From contig CM060691.1 in assembly GCA_030686995.1 (NCBI GenBank), positions 93,638,743 through 93,702,742 of the forward strand: 64,000 bases of DNA, given 5' to 3'. The position numbers and the translations under genes were made by a program. Shown piece after piece: positions 36,301 through 48,059 of the stretch. The notes beneath the pieces are model-generated. The model did no database searches. It was not told where the DNA came from and worked only from the letters and a program-made list of their open reading frames with translations. Origin of the DNA: Artemisia argyi (lineage: Eukaryota; Streptophyta; Magnoliopsida; Asterales; Asteraceae). Numbering within the stretch: position 1 is the stretch's first letter; each line of letters starts with the position of its first letter.

Positions 36301-38200
36301 TCAAAAACTTGCGGCGCATCAATATGAAGCTAAACCCAAAGAAATGCGTGTTTGGCATCGAAACAGGTCAGTTCCTGGGGCATATGATTACAAAACAGGG
36401 AATTGAGGCAAATCCAGAGAAAATCAAGGCGGTTGTTGATATGATATCTCCGTGAACAATACGGGAGGTACAAAGCCTCAATGGGAAGCTAGCCTCCCTT
36501 GGCCAATTCATGGCTAAATCTGCAGAGAAAGCATTACCCTTCTTCAAGACATTGAAGGGGTGCATAGAAAAAAAAGACTTTCGATGGAGTCAAGAAGCAG
36601 AAAAAGCATTTCAAGAGCTCAAGTTACACTTGCAATCTCTCCCCGCTTTGGTCGTACCAACTCCCGGAGAAATTCTGACGCTATACTTGGCTGTATCACA
36701 CGAAACGATTAGCTTGGTACTCATGGCGGAAAGGAAGAACGTGCAAAGGCCGATATACTTTGTTAGTAAAGCACTACAAGGGCTAGAGGTAAATTACCCA
36801 CTACTTGAAAAGCTAGCCCTTGCACTTGTTCACACAGCACACTGCCTGCGCCGATACTTTCTGGCTCATACAATATGCGTACTTACCTACCAACCCATCC
36901 GCCAAATATTGCTGAAACCAGAAAACTCCGGCAGACTAGCCAAATGGGCTATCGAGTTGGGAGAGCATGATATCATATACAAACCCAGGTCGGCAGTCAA
37001 AGGACAAGTAATCGCGGACTTCATAGCCGAGTGCCCAAACAACACGTCCCAGACAAAAGAATCCCTGACGTCCTTCCCTGAGACTCAAGATAAAACACCA
37101 ATTTGGACCTTATACACCGATGGTGCATCTGGAAGTGAGGGTTATGGAGCAGGACTCATTCTGACCGACCCGGATGGGAAAGAAATCACATACGCCCTTC
37201 GGTTCGACTTCCCAACCTCTAACAATGAAGCTGAGTATGAGGCCTTGATTGCAGGTTTGGAGCTAGCCATTAGACTGGAGGTTCGCCATCTACAAGTTTT
37301 TACTGACTCACTGCTGGTGACCAACCACGTCAAAGGAAAGTATGAAGCTCGAGAAGAATCAATGAAACGGTACCTAAGCAAGGTTCAAAGTTTGCAGAAG
37401 GACTTTGAAAGTTTTTCAATCACACAAATTTCTCGCTCAAAAAATAAGCGTGCTGATGCTCTTAGTAAGTTAGTTTCCTCATCCTTTGCACATCTTACCA
37501 AGAAAGTCCTTGTAGAAGTCATCCCTTGCAGAAGCACCGAAGCCCATGCAACTAATACAGTAGAAGACACTGGAGAAACATGGATGACCCCCATTGTCGA
37601 ATACCTTTAAGATGGAAAGCTACCTGAAGATCCAAATGCCGCAAGAAAGATCAGAATTAAAGCACCTCAATACTCCATAAAACAAGGTGTTTTATACAAG
37701 AAAGGTTACTCGGCACCTTGGCTGCGTTGTGTTGGTCCAAGCCAAGCACGCTATATCCTCCATGCAGGGGCCAGAACCATCACGCAAAAGGTTGCAAGGC
37801 TTGGGTATTATTGGCCCACAATGTACCATGACGCAACTCAGGTTGTCAACGCATGCCGCGACTGCCAAGAACACGCTCCCATCACACGACAACCGCAATG
37901 TGACTTGACAAGCATGTCAAGTCCATGGCCATTTTACCAGTGGGGTATCGACTTAGTTGGGCCCTTTCCAGAAGCACCAGGACGAGTAAAATTCCTAGTT
38001 GTAGCAATTGATTATTTCACCAAATGGGTGGAAGCCGCACCACTAGCTACCATCACTGGGAAAAACATTCTTAAATTCGTTTGGAGCAACATTGTGTGCA
38101 GGTTCGGGATCCCGGGATATATGTTCTCAAAGACTTGCACGGGAAATTAATACCAAGGACGTGGCACATCAGCAATCTACGCAAATTCAGCTTCTGAGAA
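33328..38200 (+). pseudogene. Tat gag-pol, multiply broken
   Basis: Gag starts at ATG 33328. One frame continues to about 35350 with stops at 33625 (TAG), 34255 (TGA) and 34882 (TAA). Gag (PEPAWCRFFHITLCGAARFW), a knuckle CEFHNDHGHDTNDC and protease YVDGGSSTEIMYEHC are visible. A 125 bp tandem duplication (35231-35480) then shifts the frame. Pol resumes with RT (CIDFTSLNKACPKDSYPLP, YVDD near 36235), RNase H and the second RNase H (YTDGASGSEGYGAGL). Stops follow at 36453 (TGA) and 37608 (TAA). Integrase keeps CRDCQ and IDLVGPFPEAPGR, but jumps from CRFGIPG (38119) to the extreme C-terminus DLHGKLIPRTWHISNLRKFS in another frame. The second Asp and the Glu of the DDE triad are deleted. Confidence 0.9.
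35231..35480. repeat. 125 bp exact tandem duplication in protease-RT region
   Basis: CTCCATCACCTTACAATGTG and the following sequence to GTCCGCGGAGAG occur at 35231-35355 and again at 35356-35480 with no difference I can see. 125 is not a multiple of three, so it shifts the frame of the polyprotein. Confidence 0.9.
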
Positions 38201-38968
38201 ATTGACATTTCAACAACGCACTATATAAGCGCCATGTACATAAATAAAGGTAGCATATTTTGCACCTTTCAATAAAAAGTTTGTAAATACAATGCTTTAG
38301 TAGCACAATTGAACTTCATATGAATATTGAAGAAAAACTCGATCTTTCGAGACAAAAACTTAAGCTGGACATTTTGATATATATCAAAAAACACCAGGAA
38401 AAGCATAAATATGCTACCTCATCCTTCTATTAAAAGGGGTGCAAGCTCAAAGAGCATCGCGATAAAAATCCGGATACCTTCCCGCCAATAAAAGGGAAAA
38501 CAACTCATATGGCCCAAGAGTATACATATACATATACGATCAACACAAGGATCGCAAAATTAAAAAAAAAAAAAGAAAAAAAAAACGTCTTAATGCTTAA
38601 AGCAAAGTTATAACAACATATTATACAAACACAACAATGCATATAATATTTCTAGGCATCAATAGCACTATTGTTAAGATACCATACTCAAACCACCACA
38701 TTACAGTACTACAATAGAAAAGTACCATGCGTGCATAACCTTTTTTACATAAGCCATAGTTTGCTACTTTAAATTTTTTGCCTACCAAAACATAAAGGAA
38801 ACAACACCATTCATGAAACATCATATATTAGAACCAGGAACCACGAAGCACAAAACAAACGATATCCGAGTAGCCTGACATCATCTATGGCAAAAAAACG
38901 CGGCTACTTTATCACACACGAACATTATTCATACTATTATACATTACGAACCGCTCGAAAGCTCCGAC
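38201..38968. other. post-pol untranslated region of the second Tat element
   Basis: No coding sequence recognised on the plus strand. The antisense gene ends at 38969 on the minus strand, so this is the space between two convergent 3' ends. Confidence 0.5.
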
Positions 38969-41900
38969 TCAATCGCTCGATTCTTGACTCGAAGAAGCGC
39001 TGTGACGACGTAATACATAACGGATTAATGATACCGGAGCACCTATTATGTCACTCATACACTCCCATTTGGTCTTTCTCAAACCTTTGATAGCTTTAGT
39101 AACCTTTCGCGGCATGGAATCATCTCGACAAGCTTGATAACGATTCTCTTCTAGCATCAAACATAGTAGCTTCGAAACTTGATTGGCTCCAAACGGTCAA
39201 CCTAAATGGACCAGGTGATGGTCAACAAGGTCAAACAGCCTAGAGTCAATGCTCCGCGGAATATAGTGTTTCCCCGGGTCGTTATGTCCGGACGAGGTGT
39301 GGATGGTTAACAAACGGCTTTGTGATCGAGTGAATTTGGATGAGAAAGGGGTTTGTGTGTGATTAAGCTAAGGAATCTACAAAGGAATAGCTTAAACAAG
39401 CTATATGAACAAGACTGGGAAGCTGGAAAAACCATAAACGTTTAAAATCTAAAAACGCGTACGTTCACGTTTAAATAAAACGTAAACGTACAAAAGAAAA
39501 AGTAAAAACTGAAATCTGAAAACACCCAGGGGGTGAAAATGACTTTTTTACAAACTATAAGATAAAAGAAAATTTTTAGAAAAAGAAAATAAATTTTTAC
39601 ACTAATTAATTATTTATTATTAATTAAATACTAATTATTACTTATTATTAATATTAAAAACACTTAAATATAATTTAATACTAATTAAATACTTAGAAAA
39701 ATGAAAATAAAATTTCTAAAATTATAAAATAACTAAAAACAAGTTTTAAAAATAAAAATAAGTATTTTTCTCTTTTTATGGATTTTCTATTAATTAATTA
39801 CTAATTAATCATTAATTACCTAATTAAACTATTTTAAATTAAGAAAAATAGAAAATGAACAGTAAAAATTCTAGAAAAATTTCTAAAAATGTTTTATAAC
39901 ATATAAAAGCTATAAAAAATATAAAAACTAGGTTTTGCTTTATAAAAACTAATTATGCTATTTAATACTTAATATTAATTAATTATTAATAAAACTAATA
40001 TTAAATATAATAAATACCAAATGATGAAAGAAAAATCTGAGAAAATTTCTAAAAATACTTCAATATAATAGGAATTTAATAAAAATATAAAAAAGCTTAG
40101 TACTTAACAAAAATATAAAAATGAAAATTAAAATTTAAATAAAATTAAATAGAAACTATCATTTAAAAATTACATTGACTTTTTGGAATTTTCTTTTTCC
40201 AACTTATTTTACAACTAATAACAACAAACTTTTGTGAACACAAGTTTTTTTATAACTTTAAAAATAAGCTGAATGGAAAGCAAAAAGCCAACAGTTGACT
40301 TTTGTTGACCAAGGGACAAAATAAGCTAAAATCAGCTTAGGTGGGACCCACTCTGATGAAATCTGATCTAAATAAGATAAGTGAACATGTTTGAACAAGT
40401 AGAAACCAAAAAGTCCCACAGAATAAGCTAATAAGCCACAAATAAGCACTTTGAAACTTGTATCAAACCAGAAAATGGGACAAGAAAGGAGGGCTAAATT
40501 AGGTGGGGCCCAGTGGTTCTCAGGTCAAAGCTATGGTCAAAACCAAGAGCCTACCATGGGGGAAGTTGAATGAACCAAAAAGGAAGGGCTGTGGACCACT
40601 AGGATGGCCAGAAAACCACCACCAACTGGTGGTTATGGTGACTGTTTGGCTGCAGCAGGGGAAGGCTTGCCCTGCAGCCTTGTTTACCCAATTGTGGGGC
40701 CCACCAGAAAATTCACAAAAATAAAAGGGATATGGGACAATGAAGTTAAGCTAGTATACTATGATCCCTGAAAATTTCAAGGTATAATTCACATTACAAA
40801 ATTCAGAACAATTCCCCAAAGTTTTGCAAAAATCTGAGAACTTAAAATTTGACTTTTGATGAAAACATGATACTTTGACTTTCATGAACTTTGGATCACT
40901 CCTACTGATTAAACATGTTATTATAAGCTATTAGAAGATGAAAATAAGCTAGAACACTAACTAATGAAAAGATTTGGGTTGGTTTAGAACCCACTGTTCC
41001 AACAGTGGTTCAAGTAAAGGGTGGTGAGGATGATTTTTGACTTTCAAAGAAAGAGTTACCAAATTTTTTTCTTAGCTAACTTATATTAACCTATACTAAC
41101 CTATCTTGACTAATGAGAACATCTAAAACACCCTACATCACAGCAACAATCCTTAATCCAAACACCCCTATAAAAATCTGTTTTGAGGTTTTATGAAGGA
41201 AATGGCCAATCTAAGCAAAGAAACTGAAAAATAAACTTATACTAGTCCAAGTCAAACACAAATAAGCAGAAATTAACAAAAATAAACACTTAAGGTTAAC
41301 AATCACAGATTATGCCAATTCTACTTAAAAACTAAAAATTAGAAAACAAGAACTTGAGACCTTGAATCCTAGCTAAACTAGGATATCTTTAAGCTGCAAC
41401 AAGCTCTGGCTTATTCAAAGAATAAGCCAGTATCATTCCATCTTGCCATCTCCAAAATGGCAACTTCCAATAGCATTCCACAACCCACAGTCAAGGTACC
41501 CTGTGTTTTTCATTTCTGACTTTGAATTCTTCTATTCTTTTTGCTTTCTTTTTATCTAATAAATACTGAGTTTTGCTTATTAGGACTTTATAGATAGCTT
41601 ATATGTTTTGGAATAAAACTTTGAAAAATGCTTAATTAAAACTTGAAACAAGATGTAAACTAAAAGTTGAACTTTCATTAACTTAAAAATAAATTACAAG
41701 CAGAAAAATAAAACTAAACTACACTAGGTGCTACACTACTTGCTGCTTCTCTTTTTTTTCTTCCTTTAAATAGACCTTGGAAGGTTTCTTTGACTTTCCC
41801 ACATGTTCCTGACCATTGGATTAGCTTCAAAAGATCTCAACCCTTCAAATTTTGTTTTGGCGGGAAAGGTGGGACTTTGGCAGTTAGGGGATTTCTTGGA

Positions 41901-43520
41901 GAAATTTGTGGATAATAAATGGATTTGGAGGGTTGTGGAGGCTAGGGGTAACAAAGGATGGTGTGTTATGTGGATTTGGTGAAGGTGGGGGAGGGTACAC
42001 AGTAATCAGCCAAGTGGGGGATTGAAGGAGATGGATGTTTGACTTTTGGTTGACTGGTGGGAGTATAAAAACGGACGGGGGAGTATTATTTTGTTTGGAG
42101 TGGGCTTGTTTTGGTGATGTGCCAAGGGGTGGATAAGGGTTGTGTTGTGGGCTGGTAATGTAGAGTGGGCTTGGGTGGTTTAGTAGTAATACTACATATG
42201 GTCCGTTTGGTTTAAATGCAAAACACCACAAGGACTTCTTTTGTAATTTTCAAAAAGTTGTGGGCTGTAATTGTAATTTTCACAAAGTATTCACAAGGAC
42301 TCATTTTGACAACATTGGAATATTACAAGGATGAAAATTAATATTTTCCAAAATAAAATACCCGGGGACTAATTTTGCAAATTTCCAAACTCTGGGGACT
42401 AAACTTGTAATTTTCTCAAAATTTTCATCCAGGGATTAAAAGTGACACATGTGAATTCCCAAAGACCCAAAATGATTTTTCATTCAAAAATATCCCACCA
42501 GGGACCAAATCTGCCAAAGTTTGAAACTCCAGGGACCAAACTGTAAATTTCCAAAACTTTTCCAATTTTTCACCAAAGGACAAAATATGACAACTTATGA
42601 TTATAAAAGGACCTTTGGTGATAATTTTCCATATGTTTAATATCCAGGGACTAGTTTTGTAATTTTTTGAAAGTTGGAGGACTGAAACTGCCAATTTTGC
42701 AAACTTTGTGCGTTTTTCATTTGTTTTTGCTTATTTTGCATCTAAAACATATAAAACACAATTTTGAAATATTTTCAGTATTTTGATGCATTTCTGAGTG
42801 TTTTTGTATGTTATTGCAGTTCAGATTGACCAAAAATGATGAGTGTTTGAGCACTCATCAAAACTTCTCTTTGGAATTCATCACTCTTAAAAACCCTTTT
42901 AAGTATTAGAGGGATGCCTTTCTTCGAAACCCAGCTAAGATCATCAGCTAACTCATATTTTTCCTTATACACCCTTGCCAGCGTGTTGCTCAAATCGACC
43001 CCCAGGTTTTGCGACTTAGTGAGGTCCGACACGTTGTTGTTATAACTTGTTAACGTCGACTCATACTTAACCTTAAGGTCTTCATTCTTAGCCTGCAAGT
43101 CGCCTAGATTTTGTTCCATACCAGCGTTTAATGCACGAGCCAGGGCTAATTCTTGGGTAAGATTAGGTTCATAACCTTGTTAATCAGTAGGGTTACCGAA
43201 ACCTCGCCCCATCTCTTGGCCAAATTGGTTGCCATGCTCCGTCTCCGTCATGTTAACATCCTTCCACCCATGTAGGGGAGACGAAGGTCTTCCAACGGAA
43301 CCATACGGGAGCTACTTCCGAATTCAAAATTCCCCTTTAGAAGCTCAAACTCGCTGCCAAAGGAGCCCATGTCCGATGGGAAGTCATCCGGTTGGGTAGC
43401 CATAGGAGGCTCCTGTATAGAAGTGTCTCCCCCGTTCGAAACGTCTCCACCATTAAGCAACTTTAGAAGGTTTACACCTACAGAAACCAAGAAACGCATA
43501 AGAATCATATCATCAACCTC

Positions 43521-43580
<60 letters not shown>

Positions 43581-43645
43581 AACAACAACCAACAACAACA
43601 ACAACACTTACCTGTTTTGTCGTCAACATCAGTCGGAGAAGACAT
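38969..43645 (-). pseudogene. Tat antisense gene, split by an insertion
   Basis: Minus strand. A TATA box (TATAAATT, 43701-43694) precedes ATG 43645. Exon 1 (43645-43612) encodes MSSPTDVDDKT; the intron has a GTAAGTG donor and a long poly-T tract; exon 2 begins at 43477. After frame breaks near 43250-43190 comes a coiled coil (NEDLKVKYESTLTSYNNNVS) and a tail GIPLILKRVFKSDEFQREV. This matches the tail LIPAAFRRLLQSDEYKKSLG of the gene at 18 kb. There the LTR-like element 39180-42860 interrupts it, and the frame continues on the far side as SKLLCLMLEENRYQACRDDS to the stop at 38969. The N-terminal gypsy-type domain seen in the other copy is not visible. Confidence 0.7.
39180..42860. mobile_element. 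3.68 kb LTR-like insertion, TSD AAACT (solo giant LTR or non-autonomous element)
   Basis: Exact AAACT on both sides (39175-39179, 42861-42865) and TGAT..ATCA ends. The right end is a perfect hairpin (TGATGAGTG, loop TTTGAG, CACTCATCA, 42837-42860). Inside are AT-rich blocks, degenerate repeats of AGGGACTAAATTTGCAA type (42340-42680), and an 11 bp perfect hairpin CTGGCTTATTC-AAA-GAATAAGCCAG (41406-41430). No coding frame, PBS or internal LTR repeat was seen. Read on the minus strand it begins TGATGAG like the Athila LTRs. Confidence 0.7.
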
Positions 43646-43833
43646 GAGGACTTCTTTGAGAAATGCTTGAAGTGAGCAAATGAATAACAGGGCAATTTAT
43701 AGCAATCATAAGGCGGTGACCGCCGTTGAGAACCAATCAAAACACAGTAGCTTTGCAACATGTAATCATCAGCCCTACGAAGATAGGCTATGATATTTTT
43801 ACATAAATACAAACTATCATAGCCTAGGGGGCT

Positions 43834-45295
43834 TGATAGCGTAGCTATGTGAACATATTAGGAAACCAAAATTACACGTGCATGGACATGGGAAAAACAC
43901 ACTTGCATGGACATGGAAAGTCACGTGAATATGTGATGAAAATGAACTTGATATATACTCATTTGATATAAGAAAACCAATTGGCTGCATGCAGTAGGGC
44001 CATGTATGAATAAAATATACATGCATATGTATATTAAATAAAGTCCACATGGCATAAAGGAAAGTAATCTTCTACAACTTGAGCAATTTGTTGCTTACAA
44101 GATAAGAATATGACACAGGCATTAAATGAGTCACGTGAAAACAGAATATAATCTATTGGAAGGATATATTTGATCCTTATATGATAAGAAATTAGGTCCA
44201 AGACTGTCCTATAAATAGGAGGGCTGGTAAGGCATCAACACACAACACAACCATCGGTCTCTTTATCTCTCTCTATCACTATAATATACTCTTTAAGCTT
44301 TTATTTATAAAACCAACTGACTTGAGCGTTGGAGTCTAATACGGGGAGAAAGTCTCGCATTACTCTTAACGTTGCTTTTATTTCTTGAGTGATACAGATA
44401 AACAGGTCACCTACTCGGCAATTGGCACCCCCACTTTAGGACCTGTGGTTCAACGTTAGGGGTGTCCATGGTACTGGAACCGTCCCAAACCGGAACCGTC
44501 CCGAAAGAACCGAGAAGCAAAAATATGGAAAAAGTGGAACTAAGAACCGTCCCAAGTTCTTTGGTACGGTTCCGGTACGGTACTCGGTTCCAGTACGGGA
44601 ATTTCGGTAATTTCCCACAAGAACCTAAGTGTTTAAATAATTTATTTTTTTCATCGTTGATAATTCATAAAGACATGATAATAATGCTATAACAATACAA
44701 ATACACACAAAAATGTTTTCAACAATGCAAACCATTCCAAATTTTCATTAGTTCAAATTGTTCAAAATAACATAAACATGTTGATGAATGATGATGACAA
44801 ATGACAACCATTATAATATTATATCACTATGATTGTGATCAGTATGTCATCAGTACTCGTTTACCACATATTCAAGATAAACTTACGATAGTGATTTCGA
44901 GATAAACTTATTTTCGTGTTGATGAATGATGATGATCTTTGAATTGATTAAAAGTTAGGGTTTTATTTTTATTATGTGTTTTAAAGTTTTAGATTTTATA
45001 TGTTACAACTTAATAATGATTAGGTTTTATTTTTAATTTTCTTAAAAGGCTTATACACATTATACAATGTCTCAAATAAACCCTATAAAATTTCATATTT
45101 TCAAAGTGTTCGGTTCTTTCGGGAAAGAGCCGGAACCGGACGGTTCCGACCCGAACCGTCCCGAGAACCGAAAATTTGGAATTTTAGGAACCAAGAACCG
45201 TACCATGGTTCTAATATATGGTTCGGTTCCGGTACGGTACCTCAGTTCTTTTGGTTCCTCGGTTCTTTTGGACAACCCTATTCAACGTATCATCA
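43834..45295 (+). repeat. 3' LTR of the second Tat element, split by a hAT
   Basis: Preceded by the polypurine tract CTAGGGGGCT. Without the hAT and one target copy it is 630 bp, 30 bp longer than the 5' LTR, partly because of an extra segment near 44068-44100 (CTACAACTTGAGCAATTTGT). TATA box at about 44210. Confidence 0.9.
44457..45280. mobile_element. 824 bp non-autonomous hAT, TSD TTCAACGT
   Basis: Ends TAGGGGTGTCCA and TTGGACAACCCTA; exact 8 bp duplications TTCAACGT (44449-44456, 45281-45288). The 5' LTR of the same retrotransposon holds the empty site at 33261. Both ends carry many GGAACCG and ACCGTCCC words; the middle is AT-rich and non-coding. Confidence 0.95.
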
Positions 45296-45300
45296 GGAAC

Positions 45301-46160
45301 GTGCTTCTATTACAAATTGGAGGGCAGAATAACGGGTCAGTACGATCTATTTGCATATAAATGGGACGATTGTGGTTTATATTTTATGTTTTATTTGTAA
45401 TGAGTCGAAAGGGTAAACAACAAAGTCGGCTAAAAAGTAAACTAGCCAAAGGAATGTTGAAAGTCACCCAATGTGAAATGGTAGTCAATCTTATTCGGGT
45501 GTTTTAACAAATACCTAACAATTTACATCAATTCATTAAAAGTTCAAAATTTTCTCAAAAGCATACTACAAAACAAAGTAACCTAATCTAAATAATCAGT
45601 TTGTTATTTGAAGCAAATATATTGTTTCATTCGCTTGAAATTCCAATATATCAATACGAATCTTTGGTCGAATTGATCTGAAACAAACAACATAGTTCAT
45701 TGTCAAAAATTAATAATCTTTAACAAAACAATACTAAGAGTCTAAGACAGAAATCAAACACCGCCAAAAAGTTCTTCAATACAACAAAATAAGGAAGGAA
45801 CTTTAGCACATCAATCCTCAACTTTGAACTTTCACAAGTCTTCCTTACATAGAAGAACTTCCAGCAAGCTTCTCCCAGCTTTCAGCATAATCTTTTTCTT
45901 TTCTAGCAGTAGGACATGTAACGGGGTTAGCATCAGCAGGTGTAGTTTGACATGAACTTCATGTACATGATACAACATCCTTCAAATAAATGGCAAAAGG
46001 TGTATATAAAACTATATAATACAAATGGCAAAAGGGTGTATGTATAAGTATATAACACATTATAGTCTACTTGTGGATAAATAGAAGTCAAGTGGGGGAT
46101 AACATCAAATGTATACTATATTTACCTATCATTTATCCCACGATTGCTCATCTTATCTTA
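45301..46160. other. spacer with a possible C-terminal exon relic (minus, about 45852-45960)
   Basis: Mostly AT-rich. On the minus strand a frame reads CQTTPADANPVTCPTARKEK then DYAESWEKLAGSSSM and a stop, with a possible acceptor just before it. It looks like the end of a real protein but I cannot name it. Confidence 0.3.
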
Positions 46161-48049
46161 TCTTATATACTAAAAGCTTAAGTAGCCTTATAAATGTAAG
46201 TGGTCATAATAAATGGCTCATGAATTGAAAGTGAAATGTGGATGCTTCATGTGTTAGTACATTGATTTAATAGTTATGCATAAGGATAAGTACATAGGAG
46301 ATGAAGTGTTTGGTGCCATGAATGCATAAATTAAACACACCAATTAGTGGTTAGTTTTTTTACCTTCTCGTCCATAAGTTACAAATATTTTATCAACTAT
46401 ATAATGTGTCAAAAATCACACACAACAAACCACAACTTCCTCCACACCGCATGCACATTGGCCTACAACTTATTATGGTGGTAAAGTAAGCATCATATCG
46501 TCTTACTTATTTAGCATATTGATTTATATTGTTTCATGTAAATTTCACGTGTGTTTTGTGTGTGTAACAATGTAGGACATAAAGATCGTGCTTAGGAGGT
46601 TTGGTAGTAACATCATCTTCTCTAATGGTTTAAGAGATCCTACACATCGTTGTCTTTATCAATTAAGTGAAACATGCACGGACATTTTTACTTTGATCGA
46701 AAATGCAATATATTGATTAACTGTATTTAAGTTACTAACGATCAACTATATCTAATTGTTTTTTGTATCACGTCAAGAATCATTAAAGAAAGAGATCGAG
46801 AAGTCACAAAAATTGTATCAAGAACAAACAAGCAAAAGGCCAATGAAGAACAACGACAAAGACAAGAACAACAATAAAAACAAGAACAACGCCACAGTCA
46901 TCGGTGGGATGAATACTTAGCACTCATATTAATTTACGTTACAAATTAAACATGCAATATTTTACTTCATATAATACCAATAAACGAGCTAATACTATTG
47001 ATTCGTTAGCAAGTAAGTTTCTTGAAAATAATGTGACGAGCATTTAGTATTTAATCAAAAATTATTACTACACTTTGTTGGTGCATTTTAATATTTTTGC
47101 TCTTAATGTAGTTTTTTTGTCTTGCGGTGTGTTAATATCACTATAGAGATTAATTGATTATCTTAATATGATTTTAGTTTCATTTGTAGAATGACAAACA
47201 AATTTGGCAAAATAAAATTGTTATACTCGTATTAGTTATTAAGAGTAGAAAAAATATATGTTAAGATTGATGTCTTCAAATATATTTATATATGCAATAT
47301 GCTACAAATTAAATATACTAACAATATTGGATCGATTTTCACAACAACAAAAAAATATTGAAACTTTAATGGTTTTTGTGGATAAAATAAAGTTCGAATA
47401 ACTAAGCATAGTAATGTAAGCTACCGTATTTGATATGATAAACCAAAAGAATAATTCATTGTCACAGGTTAGATCTCAAAATATAGAGAATATCCACTTT
47501 GTTACGATTTTATATAAGGGTTACATTTATTTTGAAAGAACCCTATGCGTTTAACCTCCGTTTGACATTTAGTATGTAACTTATACATATTAAAAAATTA
47601 CATGTGAAGATACTCTTTTAAATGTAGCATCTTGAAAAAAGTCTCTTCACATATACTCTTTTAATGTCAGTAAACTATTTAAATGTGTGTCATGCTTAGA
47701 AAAGGTGTGATACTATCACAACTTAGATATATAATAATGAAAATAAGTGCCAAAAATTAGGCTATGAACACTTATATACAACCCATGTAATGACGAAAAT
47801 TAGTGTTGAACAATACACTAACGAACATTTAGATTAAGCCCGTGTGCATCGCACGAGTATGAATTACTCGGTCTAAATATAAAAGTCACAAACAACTAAT
47901 TAAACTCATTCATCTTAAACTCATGCGATGCTTACAAAAGTTGTGATACCATCACAACTTACAAACCTAATGACGAAAATAAATACCACACATTACACTA
48001 TGACCAATTAGATAGAGCCCGTGTGCAACGCACGGGTCTGAATGACTAG
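46161..48049 (+). mobile_element. non-autonomous Helitron with two 3' ends
   Basis: The 5' end TCTTATATACTAAAAGC after A at 46160 (alternative start 46151) is a common plant Helitron start. The 3' end is CCCGTG..CACGGG hairpin (48018-48036), then TCTGAATGACTAG and T (48050). A second, decayed copy of the 3' end lies at 47838-47870 (CCCGTGTGCATCGCACGAG then ACTCGG), with about 180 bp of preceding sequence also duplicated. No Rep/helicase coding sequence. Confidence 0.65.
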
Positions 48050-48059
48050 TTTATTATAC

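Larger units (their letters stand above)
32676..45295 (+). mobile_element. decayed Tat-lineage Ty3/gypsy element with nested insertions
   Basis: LTRs at 32676-33275 and 43834-45295 share one sequence (ATAGCGTAGCTATGTG to ACGTATCATCA). The flanks TGAAC and GGAAC are a 5 bp duplication with one mismatch. Order: LTR, PBS, broken gag-pol, antisense gene, polypurine tract (CTAGGGGGCT, 43824-43833), LTR. Two later insertions sit inside: an LTR-like element at 39180-42860 (TSD AAACT) and a hAT at 44457-45280 (TSD TTCAACGT). Removing them leaves about 8.1 kb. Confidence 0.9.

Noticed and set aside
38887..39090. Plus-strand peptide MAKKRGYFITHEHYSYYY
   Set aside because: It lies opposite the C-terminal part of the minus-strand antisense gene, which has a family match; the plus frame has none.
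42811..42860. C-terminal residues LMSAQTLIIFGQSELQ as part of the antisense protein
   Set aside because: They are encoded by the end of the inserted 3.68 kb element; the true continuation lies on the far side of the AAACT duplication.
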